Shown: piece by piece, positions 1 to 7,513 of the stretch
How positions within the stretch are numbered: position 1 is the stretch's first letter
Layout: each line of letters begins with the position of its first letter
Source of the DNA: Bacteroides sp.
GTDB lineage: Bacteria > Bacteroidota > Bacteroidia > Bacteroidales > Bacteroidaceae
Direction of reading: 5' to 3'
Assembly: GCA_019412865.1 (NCBI GenBank)
Contig: DXOJ01000116.1
Location: 1-18,979, forward strand
DNA length: 18,979 nucleotides
Program-made: the position numbers and the translations under genes
The notes under the pieces: generated by a model
What the model was told of the DNA's origin: nothing
What the model saw: the letters and a program-made list of their open reading frames with translations, nothing else
Database searches by the model: none

Positions 1-10
1 GAGACAGGTT

Positions 11-682
11 TTAAAATAAAAATACTCGAAATAAGATGTTACTCACCGGATGAAGTACCAAAAGGGCACATATCAGACCGACAGCAAAACCGGAAAGCAC
101 CTCACCCAGCGTGTGATGCCCCAACACAATGCGCGCAGAACCTAATATACCGGCAATCAAAATAAACAGGCATAGCCATGCGACCGGATTGTAACCGAAC
201 AAGGCGCTGAAAGAAATCAATCCCCCGATCACTCCGCCCATTCCTGCCATGTGTTCGCTCAACTTCCATTTCAGGTTTACCGCAATGCAAATGATGGACA
301 CTACCAGAGAAGCAAGAATGATACCGGTCATATACCACGGGAGATTCAGCTTGCGCATCATCAGCAGGCAGAACACATACGAGATGATGGTCAGCAGGAT
401 AGGCACATAACGCTTCTTACGTTCACTCAACTCCTGACGGGCAAACCCATTGATTTTACGAAACAAGAAAATTGTAATAGTAGGTGTCAGTATGGTGAAG
501 CAGTAAACGATTCCCAACACTATCAACTTATATTGTATCGGCATGATACGAAGATAAGAAAACAGGAATAACACCAGAAACGATAAAAACGGAATAGAAA
601 ATGGAGTAAAGACCATCGAAGTGACTCTCGCCACCTGCAACATCGTCTTATCCGCTATGATATGTTCTCTCTCTCTGTCCAC
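11..682 (-). CDS. PAP2-like (phosphatidic acid phosphatase superfamily) membrane protein
   Basis: A 223-residue polytopic inner-membrane protein with about six hydrophobic segments (roughly residues 20-43, 50-75, 93-110, 116-136, 147-180, 197-222). The C-terminal half carries a recognisable but imperfect PAP2 signature: Ser-Glu-His at 142-144 where SGH is usual, then Arg184, His190 and Glu194, matching SRx5Hx3D spacing with Glu in place of Asp. Family members dephosphorylate lipid phosphates such as undecaprenyl or phosphatidylglycerol phosphates; the substitutions make activity here uncertain. The frame opens with GTG just after an AAGAAG-like ribosome site; the first ATG is 13 codons later (position 643) and is a plausible alternative. 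It lies 64 bp downstream of rpoN on the same strand with no terminator between, so co-transcription is likely. Confidence 0.75.
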   Translation of the reverse strand: MDREREHIIADKTMLQVARVTSMVFTPFSIPFLSFLVLFLFSYLRIMPIQYKLIVLGIVYCFTILTPTITIFLFRKINGFARQELSERKKRYVPILLTIISYVFCLLMMRKLNLPWYMTGIILASLVVSIICIAVNLKWKLSEHMAGMGGVIGGLISFSALFGYNPVAWLCLFILIAGILGSARIVLGHHTLGEVLSGFAVGLICALLVLHPVSNILFRVFLF

Positions 683-746
683 TCTTCTTTGATTACTAGT
701 TACTAATTATAAATTACAATTCTCATTCTTCATTGTCAATTATCCA
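683..746. other. AT-rich intergenic spacer with short near-repeats
   Basis: Spacer between rpoN and the PAP2-like gene. On the minus strand it is a run of imperfect AATTG/AAT/TAAT units, such as GATAATTGACAATG followed by GAGAATTGTAATTTATAATT. No hairpin with a U-tract is seen, so it does not look like a terminator. Low-complexity spacers of this style occur between Bacteroides genes; no function is claimed. Confidence 0.4.
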
Positions 747-2234
747 TTATTTCCGCAGTCTCGCCACGGGGATATTCAGTTGTTGACGGTATTTGGCTAC
801 TGTCCTGCGGGCAATGGGATAACCTTTCTCCTTTAATATATCCGCCAATTCATCATCGGTCAGGGGTTTCTTCTTGTCCTCGCCTTCAATACACTCTTTC
901 AGGATCTTACGAATCTCACGGACAGACATCTCTTCGCCATCTTCTGTGGTATATCCGTCGCTGAAAAAGTATTTGAGCGGATAGATACCGTAATTCGTCT
1001 GTACATATTTACTGTTACTCACACGGGAGATTGTCGAAATATCCAATCCCGTACGTTCCGCCACGTCTTTCAGAATCATCGGTTTCAATAGCGATTCATC
1101 TCCTTCCAAGAAGAAAGGACGTTGCAGGTCGATAATCGCCTGCATGGTAACCATCAAGGTATTCTGACGCTGACGGACAGCATCGATAAATCCTTGTGCC
1201 GCATCCATTTTCTGTTTCAGAAACATCATCGCTTCTTTAGATTCCTTAGACTGGTTAGCCCTGTTTTTTGTATGCTCCTCCACCATTTCCGTGAAGTCAC
1301 GACTCATACGGAGTTCGGGAACATTGCGGTTATTGAGACTTACATTGATGGTTCCGTCATCATACGTTTCCACAATAAAGTCAGGAACTATTTGTTGGAG
1401 ATTTCTGCCAATTGCTTCTCCTAAAGAAGCACCCGGACGTGGATTCAGTTTGGTTATTTCAGTAATGGTTTCCTGGAAAGTCTCTTCATCAATATCCAGT
1501 TTCTTTATAATCTTCTCCCAATGTTTACGGGTGAATTCTTCGTAACATTCTCTGATAATCCTTTCTTCCAGATTCAAGATAGGACTGGGAGTTTTCTCTT
1601 CTTCTTTTTTCCGGCGAATCTGTATCAACAGACATTCCTGAAGACTACGCGCACCGATACCTGCCGGATCGAAGTCCTGTAAGATGCTCAATGCTTCTTC
1701 CAGTTCCTCCTCGGTCGATTCGATACCGGCATAAATCGCCAGTTCGTCGCAGATACTTTCCAAAGATTTGCGAAGCAATCCGTCATCATCCAATGAACCG
1801 ATCAGGTATTCCACCAAGTCACACTGGTGCTCTGTCAGGTTGCGTTCACGCAACTGTTCTTTCAGGATTTCATAAAAAGAGGTGGAGTCGGAAAATGGAA
1901 TATCCTCCGCCTGTTCATCTTTCGAACGGTTGTTCTCTTGCAATTTATAATCGGGAATATCATCTTCTGTCAGATAGTCACTCAAAGAATCATAGTCGTT
2001 GGCATCGCTATCCATGCCATCCTCTGCATTGTCGGTATCAGAATATTCATCATCCGTAGCATTCTCTTCTTTACCTTCTTCAAGTGCCGGATTTTCAAGC
2101 AGTTCAGCATGGATACGGTCTTCCAACTCTACTGCGGGAAGCTCCAACAGTTTCACGACCAGAATCTGCTGGGGCGAGAGCGTCTGTACCTGCTGTTGCG
2201 CCTGAGATTGTATTTGACGGGAACCTTGTGCCAT
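747..2234 (-). CDS. rpoN: RNA polymerase sigma-54 factor RpoN
   Basis: A cytoplasmic alternative sigma factor of 495 residues that directs RNA polymerase to -24/-12 promoters and depends on AAA+ enhancer-binding activators. Region I (about 8-50) is the Gln/Leu-rich activator-responsive segment. Residues 52-115 form the acidic, low-complexity region II. The core-binding domain follows (about 120-330), then the DNA-binding helix-turn-helix near 385-425. The diagnostic RpoN box, ARRTVAKYR, is at 475-483, followed by a short basic tail. Length and domain order are normal for the family. The ATG start directly precedes region I, and a TACTTTTG -7 box lies about 32 bp upstream. It is divergent from the aminopeptidase and followed by a PAP2-like gene. 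No cognate activator gene lies in the window. Confidence 0.97.
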   Translation of the reverse strand: MAQGSRQIQSQAQQQVQTLSPQQILVVKLLELPAVELEDRIHAELLENPALEEGKEENATDDEYSDTDNAEDGMDSDANDYDSLSDYLTEDDIPDYKLQENNRSKDEQAEDIPFSDSTSFYEILKEQLRERNLTEHQCDLVEYLIGSLDDDGLLRKSLESICDELAIYAGIESTEEELEEALSILQDFDPAGIGARSLQECLLIQIRRKKEEEKTPSPILNLEERIIRECYEEFTRKHWEKIIKKLDIDEETFQETITEITKLNPRPGASLGEAIGRNLQQIVPDFIVETYDDGTINVSLNNRNVPELRMSRDFTEMVEEHTKNRANQSKESKEAMMFLKQKMDAAQGFIDAVRQRQNTLMVTMQAIIDLQRPFFLEGDESLLKPMILKDVAERTGLDISTISRVSNSKYVQTNYGIYPLKYFFSDGYTTEDGEEMSVREIRKILKECIEGEDKKKPLTDDELADILKEKGYPIARRTVAKYRQQLNIPVARLRK

Positions 2235-2265
2235 ATTCGTTTTTGCTTTCTACTGTTTCTCGCTA

Positions 2266-2273
2266 CAAAAGTA
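2266..2273 (-). promoter_or_regulatory. Candidate -7 box for rpoN
   Basis: On the minus strand this reads TACTTTTG, a full match to the Bacteroides TAnnTTTG -7 consensus, placing transcription start roughly 25 bases before the rpoN ATG. The -33 element is not convincing. It forms a divergent promoter region with the aminopeptidase. Confidence 0.55.
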
Positions 2274-2337
2274 ACTTTTTAACGAGAGATTACACAGATT
2301 AGGGAGATAATTTTTAATCCTATAACACAAAATTCGT

Positions 2338-2345
2338 TATCTTTG
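2338..2345 (+). promoter_or_regulatory. Candidate -7 box for the aminopeptidase gene
   Basis: Reads TATCTTTG, matching TAnnTTTG, 27 bases before the ATG at 2373. A T-run at 2311-2315 lies near the expected -33 position but is not a clean TTTG. An AGGA ribosome-binding sequence precedes the start codon. Confidence 0.6.
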
Positions 2346-2372
2346 TTGCACGAACTTAAAAACTAGGACAAT

Positions 2373-3746
2373 ATGTTTGCCAAAGAAACGTATATGCAGC
2401 GGAGAGCCCTGCTAAAAAAGAACTTAGGCTCCGGAGTGTTGTTATTTCTCGGAAATGACGAGTGCGGACTGAATTACGAAGATAACACATTCCGTTATCG
2501 TCAGGATTCCACTTTCCTTTATTATTTCGGACTTTCATGTGCCGGACTTTCGGCTATTATCGATATAGATGAAGACAAAGAAATTATCTTTGGTGATGAG
2601 TTGTCTATCGACGCAATCGTATGGATGGGATCACAGCCGACGTTGCACGAAAAATGCGAACGTGTAGGCGTAAAAAATCTGATGCCGTCTGCTGACATTG
2701 TAAGCGACCTCCATCAGTGTGTACAGAAAGGGAAAGCAATTCACTATCTGCCTCCTTACCGCCCTGAACATAAACTGAAACTGATGGACTGGCTGGGTAT
2801 TCCTCCCGCACATCAGGAAGGTTCTGTTCCATTCATCCGTGCCGTGATCGCTCAACGCAACTATAAATCTGCAGAAGAAATCGTAGAAATAGAAAAGGCT
2901 TGCGATGTAACTGCCGATATGCATATTACAGCTATGAAAGTACTTCGTCCGGGTATGTACGAATATGAAGTGGTAGCTGAAATGAACCGGGTGGCCGAAT
3001 CTAATAACTGCCAGCTATCATTCGCTACAATTGCCACTATCAACGGGCAGACTCTGCACAATCATTATCACGGAAATAAAGTGAAGCCGGGTGATTTGTT
3101 CTTAATCGATGCCGGTGCAGAAGTAGAGTCAGGTTATGCGGGTGATATGTCGTCTACCATTCCTGCCGATAAGAAGTTCACCACCCGTCAGCGTGAAGTA
3201 TACGAGATTCAGAACGCCATGCATCTGGAATCCGTAAAGGCTCTCCGTCCGGGTATTCCTTATATGGACGTATACGAACTGTCAGCCCGCGTCATGGTGG
3301 ACGGCATGAAGGCGCTCGGATTGATGAAAGGGAATACCGAGGATGCTGTACGCGAAGGTGCCCATGCGTTGTTCTATCCGCACGGATTAGGTCACATGAT
3401 GGGATTGGATGTACATGATATGGAGAATCTGGGAGAGATATGGGTAGGTTACAACGGCCAGCCGAAGAGCACACAGTTCGGTCGCAAATCGCAACGCCTC
3501 GCCATTCCATTGGAACCGGGATTCGTACATACGGTAGAACCGGGCATTTACTTTATTCCGGAATTGATCGATATGTGGAAAGCAGAAAAGAAATTCACTG
3601 ATTTCATTAACTATGATGTGGTCGAGACTTACAAGGATTTCGGCGGCATCCGTAACGAAGAAGATTATCTGATTACTGAAACCGGTGCTCGCAGACTGGG
3701 TAAGAAAATACCTTTGACGCCGGAAGAAGTGGAAGCTTTGCGGTAA
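2373..3746 (+). CDS. pepP: Xaa-Pro aminopeptidase (peptidase family M24B)
   Basis: A 457-residue cytosolic metalloprotease (no signal peptide) that removes an N-terminal residue preceding proline. The N-terminal aminopeptidase-P domain spans about 1-140 and the pita-bread M24 catalytic domain about 165-440. The five dinuclear-metal ligands are visible: Asp246 in LIDAGAE, Asp258 in GDMSST, His341 in HGLGHMMG, Glu389 in TVEPGIY and Glu429 in GIRNEEDYLITE. His337 is the usual additional active-site histidine. Length is standard for bacterial PepP. The start is supported by an AGGA sequence and an upstream TATCTTTG box. It is monocistronic, closed by a hairpin terminator, and unrelated to the neighbouring PUL. 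The gene symbol is by family; Bacteroides may encode paralogues. Confidence 0.95.
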   Translation: MFAKETYMQRRALLKKNLGSGVLLFLGNDECGLNYEDNTFRYRQDSTFLYYFGLSCAGLSAIIDIDEDKEIIFGDELSIDAIVWMGSQPTLHEKCERVGVKNLMPSADIVSDLHQCVQKGKAIHYLPPYRPEHKLKLMDWLGIPPAHQEGSVPFIRAVIAQRNYKSAEEIVEIEKACDVTADMHITAMKVLRPGMYEYEVVAEMNRVAESNNCQLSFATIATINGQTLHNHYHGNKVKPGDLFLIDAGAEVESGYAGDMSSTIPADKKFTTRQREVYEIQNAMHLESVKALRPGIPYMDVYELSARVMVDGMKALGLMKGNTEDAVREGAHALFYPHGLGHMMGLDVHDMENLGEIWVGYNGQPKSTQFGRKSQRLAIPLEPGFVHTVEPGIYFIPELIDMWKAEKKFTDFINYDVVETYKDFGGIRNEEDYLITETGARRLGKKIPLTPEEVEALR

Positions 3747-3787
3747 AAGCAAACTGTCGGAATAAGACGAGATTATATCTATTACAC

Positions 3788-3829
3788 AATAGCGGAAGTT
3801 TTTCATTTATATGAGAAACTTCCGCTATT
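3788..3829 (+). terminator. Rho-independent-like terminator after pepP
   Basis: The 14-bp perfect arms AATAGCGGAAGTTT (3788-3801) and their complement (3816-3829) continue through a T-G wobble and four more pairs to a TTAT tetraloop at 3807-3810, giving a stem of about 19 bp. The T-tract after it is short (TTTTC counting the stem's last bases), but stem strength and position 40 bp after the stop codon support termination. Confidence 0.8.
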
Positions 3830-3897
3830 TTCATCAAAGTACCAAATAATCCATTTCTTTGCACATTTTTTCTACACACTTTTTGCCAAATCTTCCG

Positions 3898-3931
3898 TAA
3901 TATTGCATCAGAATTTAATTACTTACTTTTA
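3898..3931 (+). promoter_or_regulatory. Candidate promoter region of the CE7-type esterase
   Basis: Two near-matches to TAnnTTTG precede the esterase: TAATATTG at 3898-3905 and TACTTTTA at 3924-3931, each with one mismatch. The second has ATTG about 18 bp upstream as a possible -33 but would leave a very short leader before the ATG at 3945 (longer for the ATG at 3960). Sequence alone does not decide between them. Confidence 0.35.
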
Positions 3932-3944
3932 TGCTTAATATAAA

Positions 3945-5267
3945 ATGATGAATTACACCATGAAGAAACTACTTTTATTCGTATGCCTGTTGTCAGTAAG
4001 TTTACTATCTGCCGTAGCCGAAAATTATCCTTATAAAAGCGATGTGCTTTGGGTTACTGTCCCCAATCATGCCGACTGGCTTTATAAGACAGGAGAAAAA
4101 GCGACGGTGGAAGTACAATTTTATAAATATGGTATTCCGGGAGATAACGTAGTTATCAGCTATGAAATAGGCGGAGATATGATGCCTGCCGATACGAAGG
4201 GAAGCGTGACACTGAAAAATGGCAGGGCTGTGGTGCCAATCGGTACGATGAAAGAACCCGGATTTCGTGATTGTCGCCTGAAAGCAACTGTTGACGGAAA
4301 AACGTATTCGCATCATGTGAAAGTAGGTTTCTCACCGGAAAAGTTAAAACCTTATACTACTATGCCTTCCGATTTCAATGAATTTTGGGAGAAGGCTAAA
4401 GCAGGGCAAAAGGACTTTCCGCTGACTTATACAAAAGAACATGTCGAAAAGTATTCTACGGATAAAATAGATTGTTATTTGGTGAAACTTCAATTGAATA
4501 GACGTGGCCAATGCGTCTATGGTTATTTATTCTATCCAAAGAAAGAAGGTAAATTTCCGGTTGTATTGTGTCCGCCGGGAGCAGGAATCAAAACGATCAA
4601 AGAGCCTTTGCGTCATAAATATTATGCAGAACAAGGATGCATCCGTTTTGAAATAGAAATACACGGTCTTAATCCTGAAATGAGCGAAGAAGACTTTAAG
4701 GAAATCAGCAATGCATTCAATGGCAGAGAGAACGGATATTTAACCAATGGACTGGACAGCCGTGATAATTATTATATGAAACGGGTATACCTGGCTTGCG
4801 TTCGCAGCATTGACTTCCTGACTTCCTTGCCAGAATGGGATGGTAAGAATGTGATTGCCCAGGGTGGTAGTCAGGGGGGTGCGCTGGCATTAATCACTGC
4901 CGGACTAGACCAGCGCGTGACAGCCTGTGTTGCCAATCATCCTGCTTTAAGCGATATGGCCGGATATAAGGCAGGCCGCGCCGGTGGTTATCCTCATTTC
5001 TTCAGAAATTCCGTAGACATGGATACGCCTGAAAAGATGAAGACGATGGCTTATTATGATGTGGTAAACTTCGCCAAACAAATCAAGGCGGATACTTATA
5101 TAACGTGGGGATTCAACGACGATGTATGTCCGCCGACAACCAGCTACATTGTATATAATGTATTAAACTGTCCCAAAGAAGCATTGATTACTCCGATTAA
5201 CGAACATTGGACGTCAAATGATACTGAATACGGGCATTTGCTTTGGATAAAGAAACATCTGAAATAA
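3945..5267 (+). CDS. Secreted acetyl xylan esterase / cephalosporin-C deacetylase-like esterase (AXE1, CE7-like)
   Basis: A 440-residue alpha/beta-hydrolase with an N-terminal signal peptide (hydrophobic about 8-24), so exported. Residues 27-128 look like a beta-sandwich accessory domain. The hydrolase fold begins near 140. The nucleophile is Ser309 in GGSQGG, the likely acid is Asp392 in GFNDDVCPP, and the likely base is His421 in NEHW; the Ser-Asp and Asp-His spacings resemble CE7 enzymes. CE7 members deacetylate xylo-oligosaccharides and related esters; the actual substrate is unknown. The ATG at 3945 is followed by in-frame ATGs at 3948 and 3960; the last, giving MKKLLLF, is the most typical signal-peptide start. 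The gene converges on the PUL operon and shares its terminator, so it may serve the same glycan, but this is inference. Confidence 0.88.
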   Translation: MMNYTMKKLLLFVCLLSVSLLSAVAENYPYKSDVLWVTVPNHADWLYKTGEKATVEVQFYKYGIPGDNVVISYEIGGDMMPADTKGSVTLKNGRAVVPIGTMKEPGFRDCRLKATVDGKTYSHHVKVGFSPEKLKPYTTMPSDFNEFWEKAKAGQKDFPLTYTKEHVEKYSTDKIDCYLVKLQLNRRGQCVYGYLFYPKKEGKFPVVLCPPGAGIKTIKEPLRHKYYAEQGCIRFEIEIHGLNPEMSEEDFKEISNAFNGRENGYLTNGLDSRDNYYMKRVYLACVRSIDFLTSLPEWDGKNVIAQGGSQGGALALITAGLDQRVTACVANHPALSDMAGYKAGRAGGYPHFFRNSVDMDTPEKMKTMAYYDVVNFAKQIKADTYITWGFNDDVCPPTTSYIVYNVLNCPKEALITPINEHWTSNDTEYGHLLWIKKHLK

Positions 5268-5299
5268 TGTTTAGCCCTCTTGTAGAATGACAATATTTA

Positions 5300-5341
5300 A
5301 ACGCCGGATAACTGACTTTCATTATCAGTATATCCGGCGTT
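5300..5341. terminator. Bidirectional hairpin terminator between convergent transcription units
   Basis: The 11-bp GC-rich arms AACGCCGGATA (5300-5310) and complement (5331-5341) are followed inward, across a one-base bulge at 5330, by five more pairs (5311-5315 with 5325-5329), leaving a 9-base loop. T/A-rich sequence flanks both sides. It sits 32 bp after the esterase stop and 25 bp after the stop of the opposing lipoprotein gene, so it can close both units. Confidence 0.8.
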
Positions 5342-5366
5342 CAAGCATATTTCTATTAAACTTATT

Positions 5367-7490
5367 TTAGTTCAAGCCACACCATTTCAGAAACTCGCCC
5401 TTCGAAACGGAAGCACAACCTGTAGTAGAATGACCACCACCAAAATATGGATAATCACGATCGGGCACCGCACCTTCGCATCCCCAACCTTCATAATACA
5501 TATATAGCTTATCTCCGTATTCCAAGACCTCTCCAAACCATATACCACCCTGATCCCAAGTTTCAGCTTCTCCTCTTTTAAAGAATGGTTTTGTATTATT
5601 TACTTTTGTCCAATTCAACAAATCATCAGAATAAGCCACATGAAAACGTTCCGGAAAATCAAAATGCCGTGTACTTCCCTGATAAATCATAAACCATTTG
5701 TTCACATCTTTCAGACGGAATATACGGGAGCCATTCACTGTCATACAGTCGTGATTGGCCGGTCCACCGCCAGGAGTAAGTATTGTTCGGATTTCAGCGT
5801 TATCAAAGCTCATCGGATCCGTAGTAATAGCACAATCTATTTTCATATGTGAACCATTGTCATAACCGTAGCCGTAGAATATATAGTATTTTCCGTCATG
5901 AAATATTGCGTCACTGCATCCTACCCCATCACGTAGCATAACAGCATCGCTAAATGTATATCCACCATCTGCCGAGTATCGGCACGCCAGCGATCCGCGA
6001 CGATCTGCATCAGCTGTACCTCTCACTGCCTGATAGTAGAAATATAGTTTCCCATCTCCGCCCATTACCGGAGCACAATCAAGTAAATGCAGTTCGTCAC
6101 ACGTTCCTTTCGCCCCATGTGGAATAACCGGATTAGTCGGGTATGCTTCCCATCCTCCTACAGGATTGAATGAGCTTGCACTTTGTCGAAAAAGTCCAAT
6201 CTGGTCATGATATTCATTCATTGCGTCATAGCCGCTTCCTCGTGCATACATCCACCAATTTCCGTCAGGTGATTCTATCGGAGACAAAATTGCAGCATTG
6301 GCAATATGTTCGCACATCCAACGTTCAGCCCCTTGATAGGTCAACACAGGATTAGCTTCATAGCGAGTTAATAATTGTTCAGCCTCATTATTTGGTCCGA
6401 CAATATCATCAAAATAATATACATCTCCTGCCCCGCCCGCAATGCCGGCATCAAAAACAATCACAATTTTGTCATAAGTCTCATCGGGAAGATTCCATGA
6501 AGTAAAGTCAAAAGTCAATGTTTCCCACTGATTGGCTACCGTTGTCTTAACGTTCTGCATCTCTTTACTATCTGCCCCACCGGTACTCTCCAGTTTGAAA
6601 TAAACAGGACTTCCCACTTTAGGCGAGTAGACTTTTACCGTAAAACGTCCGCCATTCTTAGAGAAATTAAACTTTGAGTTATATCTGGACGTAACAGGTT
6701 CTGACCAGATAAGTTCCCATTGGTCACCTGCCGCAACGACTTTTCCACACTTACTGCTCGTATTTATACCGCTCATATGAGGATTATCCACAATGCTATA
6801 CTCTAGCCGGTCATTGGTACGGAATGTGACAAGTGAGGTTTCGAAATTACAATAATTAATATATTGTTTTTCACCCGGCTCCGGTTCCGGCTCTGTTTTC
6901 ACACCTGTCTTTTGGCGAATATTATCAAAATACCATTCTTCCCCCGAACCCGTCTCACCAGCATCAAAAAGGATAATCACTTTATCATAGACATTATCCG
7001 GCAAATTCAATACCGAGAAATCAAACTCCAATGTTTCCCATTCATTAGCTACTTTAGAAACGACGTTCGAGATTTCCTTAGCATCTGCCCCCAACGAGCT
7101 TTCAAGTTTAAAGAAAATATGACCGCCTACTTTGGGAGAACGTACCTGCATGCTAAAACAAGCACCGTCTTTTGTAAAATCAAACTTTTTCGCCAACGGA
7201 TCAGACCAAATCAGTTCCCACATATCACCTGCAGAAACAACCTTTCCACATTTGTTACTGGCATTGACACCCTCTTTATACGGATTATCAACAATATTAT
7301 ACTTCAACTGGTCATTGGTATGAAATGAAACGAGTGTTGTCTCGAAATTACAAAGATCCACAAACGTTTCCTCTTCAACAGGCGGTTCTACAGGCGGCAC
7401 AATCGAATTTTGTGCCGTTGTTTCATCGCTACAGGAAAATGCGGTCAATGCCAGTACCCATAAATAGCTTTTTATCTTCATTGTTTTCAT
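5367..7490 (-). CDS. Surface lipoprotein: two tandem binding-like modules plus five-bladed beta-propeller (GH43/GH117-like fold)
   Basis: A 707-residue predicted lipoprotein with a lipobox ending at Cys20 and SDE immediately after it, an acidic context associated with surface export in Bacteroidetes. After a Pro/Glu-rich linker (31-41), residues about 42-192 and 208-363 are clear tandem duplicates sharing CNFET, IVDNP, KCGKVV, WELIWS, SPKVG, WETL-FDF and FDAG, separated by a PEPEPGEK hinge. Residues about 376-707 form a probable five-bladed propeller, with repeated DG-hydrophobic-YYxYY blade signatures near 393-420, 465-490, 522-542, 578-606 and 645-670. The fold resembles GH43/GH32/GH117/GH130 enzymes, but catalytic residues cannot be assigned by eye; the first blade has ANAAI where GH43 enzymes often have an ADP motif. 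Position 23 bp after susD suggests a surface glycan-binding protein or surface enzyme of the PUL. A second in-frame ATG is at 7481. Confidence 0.82.
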   Translation of the reverse strand: MKTMKIKSYLWVLALTAFSCSDETTAQNSIVPPVEPPVEEETFVDLCNFETTLVSFHTNDQLKYNIVDNPYKEGVNASNKCGKVVSAGDMWELIWSDPLAKKFDFTKDGACFSMQVRSPKVGGHIFFKLESSLGADAKEISNVVSKVANEWETLEFDFSVLNLPDNVYDKVIILFDAGETGSGEEWYFDNIRQKTGVKTEPEPEPGEKQYINYCNFETSLVTFRTNDRLEYSIVDNPHMSGINTSSKCGKVVAAGDQWELIWSEPVTSRYNSKFNFSKNGGRFTVKVYSPKVGSPVYFKLESTGGADSKEMQNVKTTVANQWETLTFDFTSWNLPDETYDKIVIVFDAGIAGGAGDVYYFDDIVGPNNEAEQLLTRYEANPVLTYQGAERWMCEHIANAAILSPIESPDGNWWMYARGSGYDAMNEYHDQIGLFRQSASSFNPVGGWEAYPTNPVIPHGAKGTCDELHLLDCAPVMGGDGKLYFYYQAVRGTADADRRGSLACRYSADGGYTFSDAVMLRDGVGCSDAIFHDGKYYIFYGYGYDNGSHMKIDCAITTDPMSFDNAEIRTILTPGGGPANHDCMTVNGSRIFRLKDVNKWFMIYQGSTRHFDFPERFHVAYSDDLLNWTKVNNTKPFFKRGEAETWDQGGIWFGEVLEYGDKLYMYYEGWGCEGAVPDRDYPYFGGGHSTTGCASVSKGEFLKWCGLN
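6402..6869 (-). repeat. Intragenic tandem domain, copy B
   Basis: Encodes residues 208-363 of the lipoprotein. It aligns along nearly its whole length with copy A at 6915-7367; a short insertion near VTSRYNSKF is the main length difference. Similarity is visible in protein and partly in DNA (for example GGTCATTGGTA and TCGAAATTACAA occur in both copies). Confidence 0.85.
6915..7367 (-). repeat. Intragenic tandem domain, copy A
   Basis: Encodes residues 42-192 of the lipoprotein. It is the N-terminal member of the duplicated module pair. The two copies are separated by an acidic, proline-rich hinge at residues 193-207, as is common between carbohydrate-binding modules. Confidence 0.85.
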
Positions 7491-7513
7491 TTTCTACAAG
7501 TTTATAACATTCA

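Noticed and set aside
1827..2282. 151-codon open frame on the plus strand
   Set aside because: It lies wholly antisense to rpoN and its promoter, has no family resemblance, and is explained by the codon bias of rpoN.
3387..3806. 139-codon minus-strand frame overlapping the end of pepP
   Set aside because: Antisense to a highly conserved peptidase and running into the terminator hairpin; no domain seen.
6864..7328. 154-codon open frame on the plus strand
   Set aside because: Antisense to the duplicated modules of the lipoprotein; no recognisable domain or ribosome site, so treated as a shadow frame.
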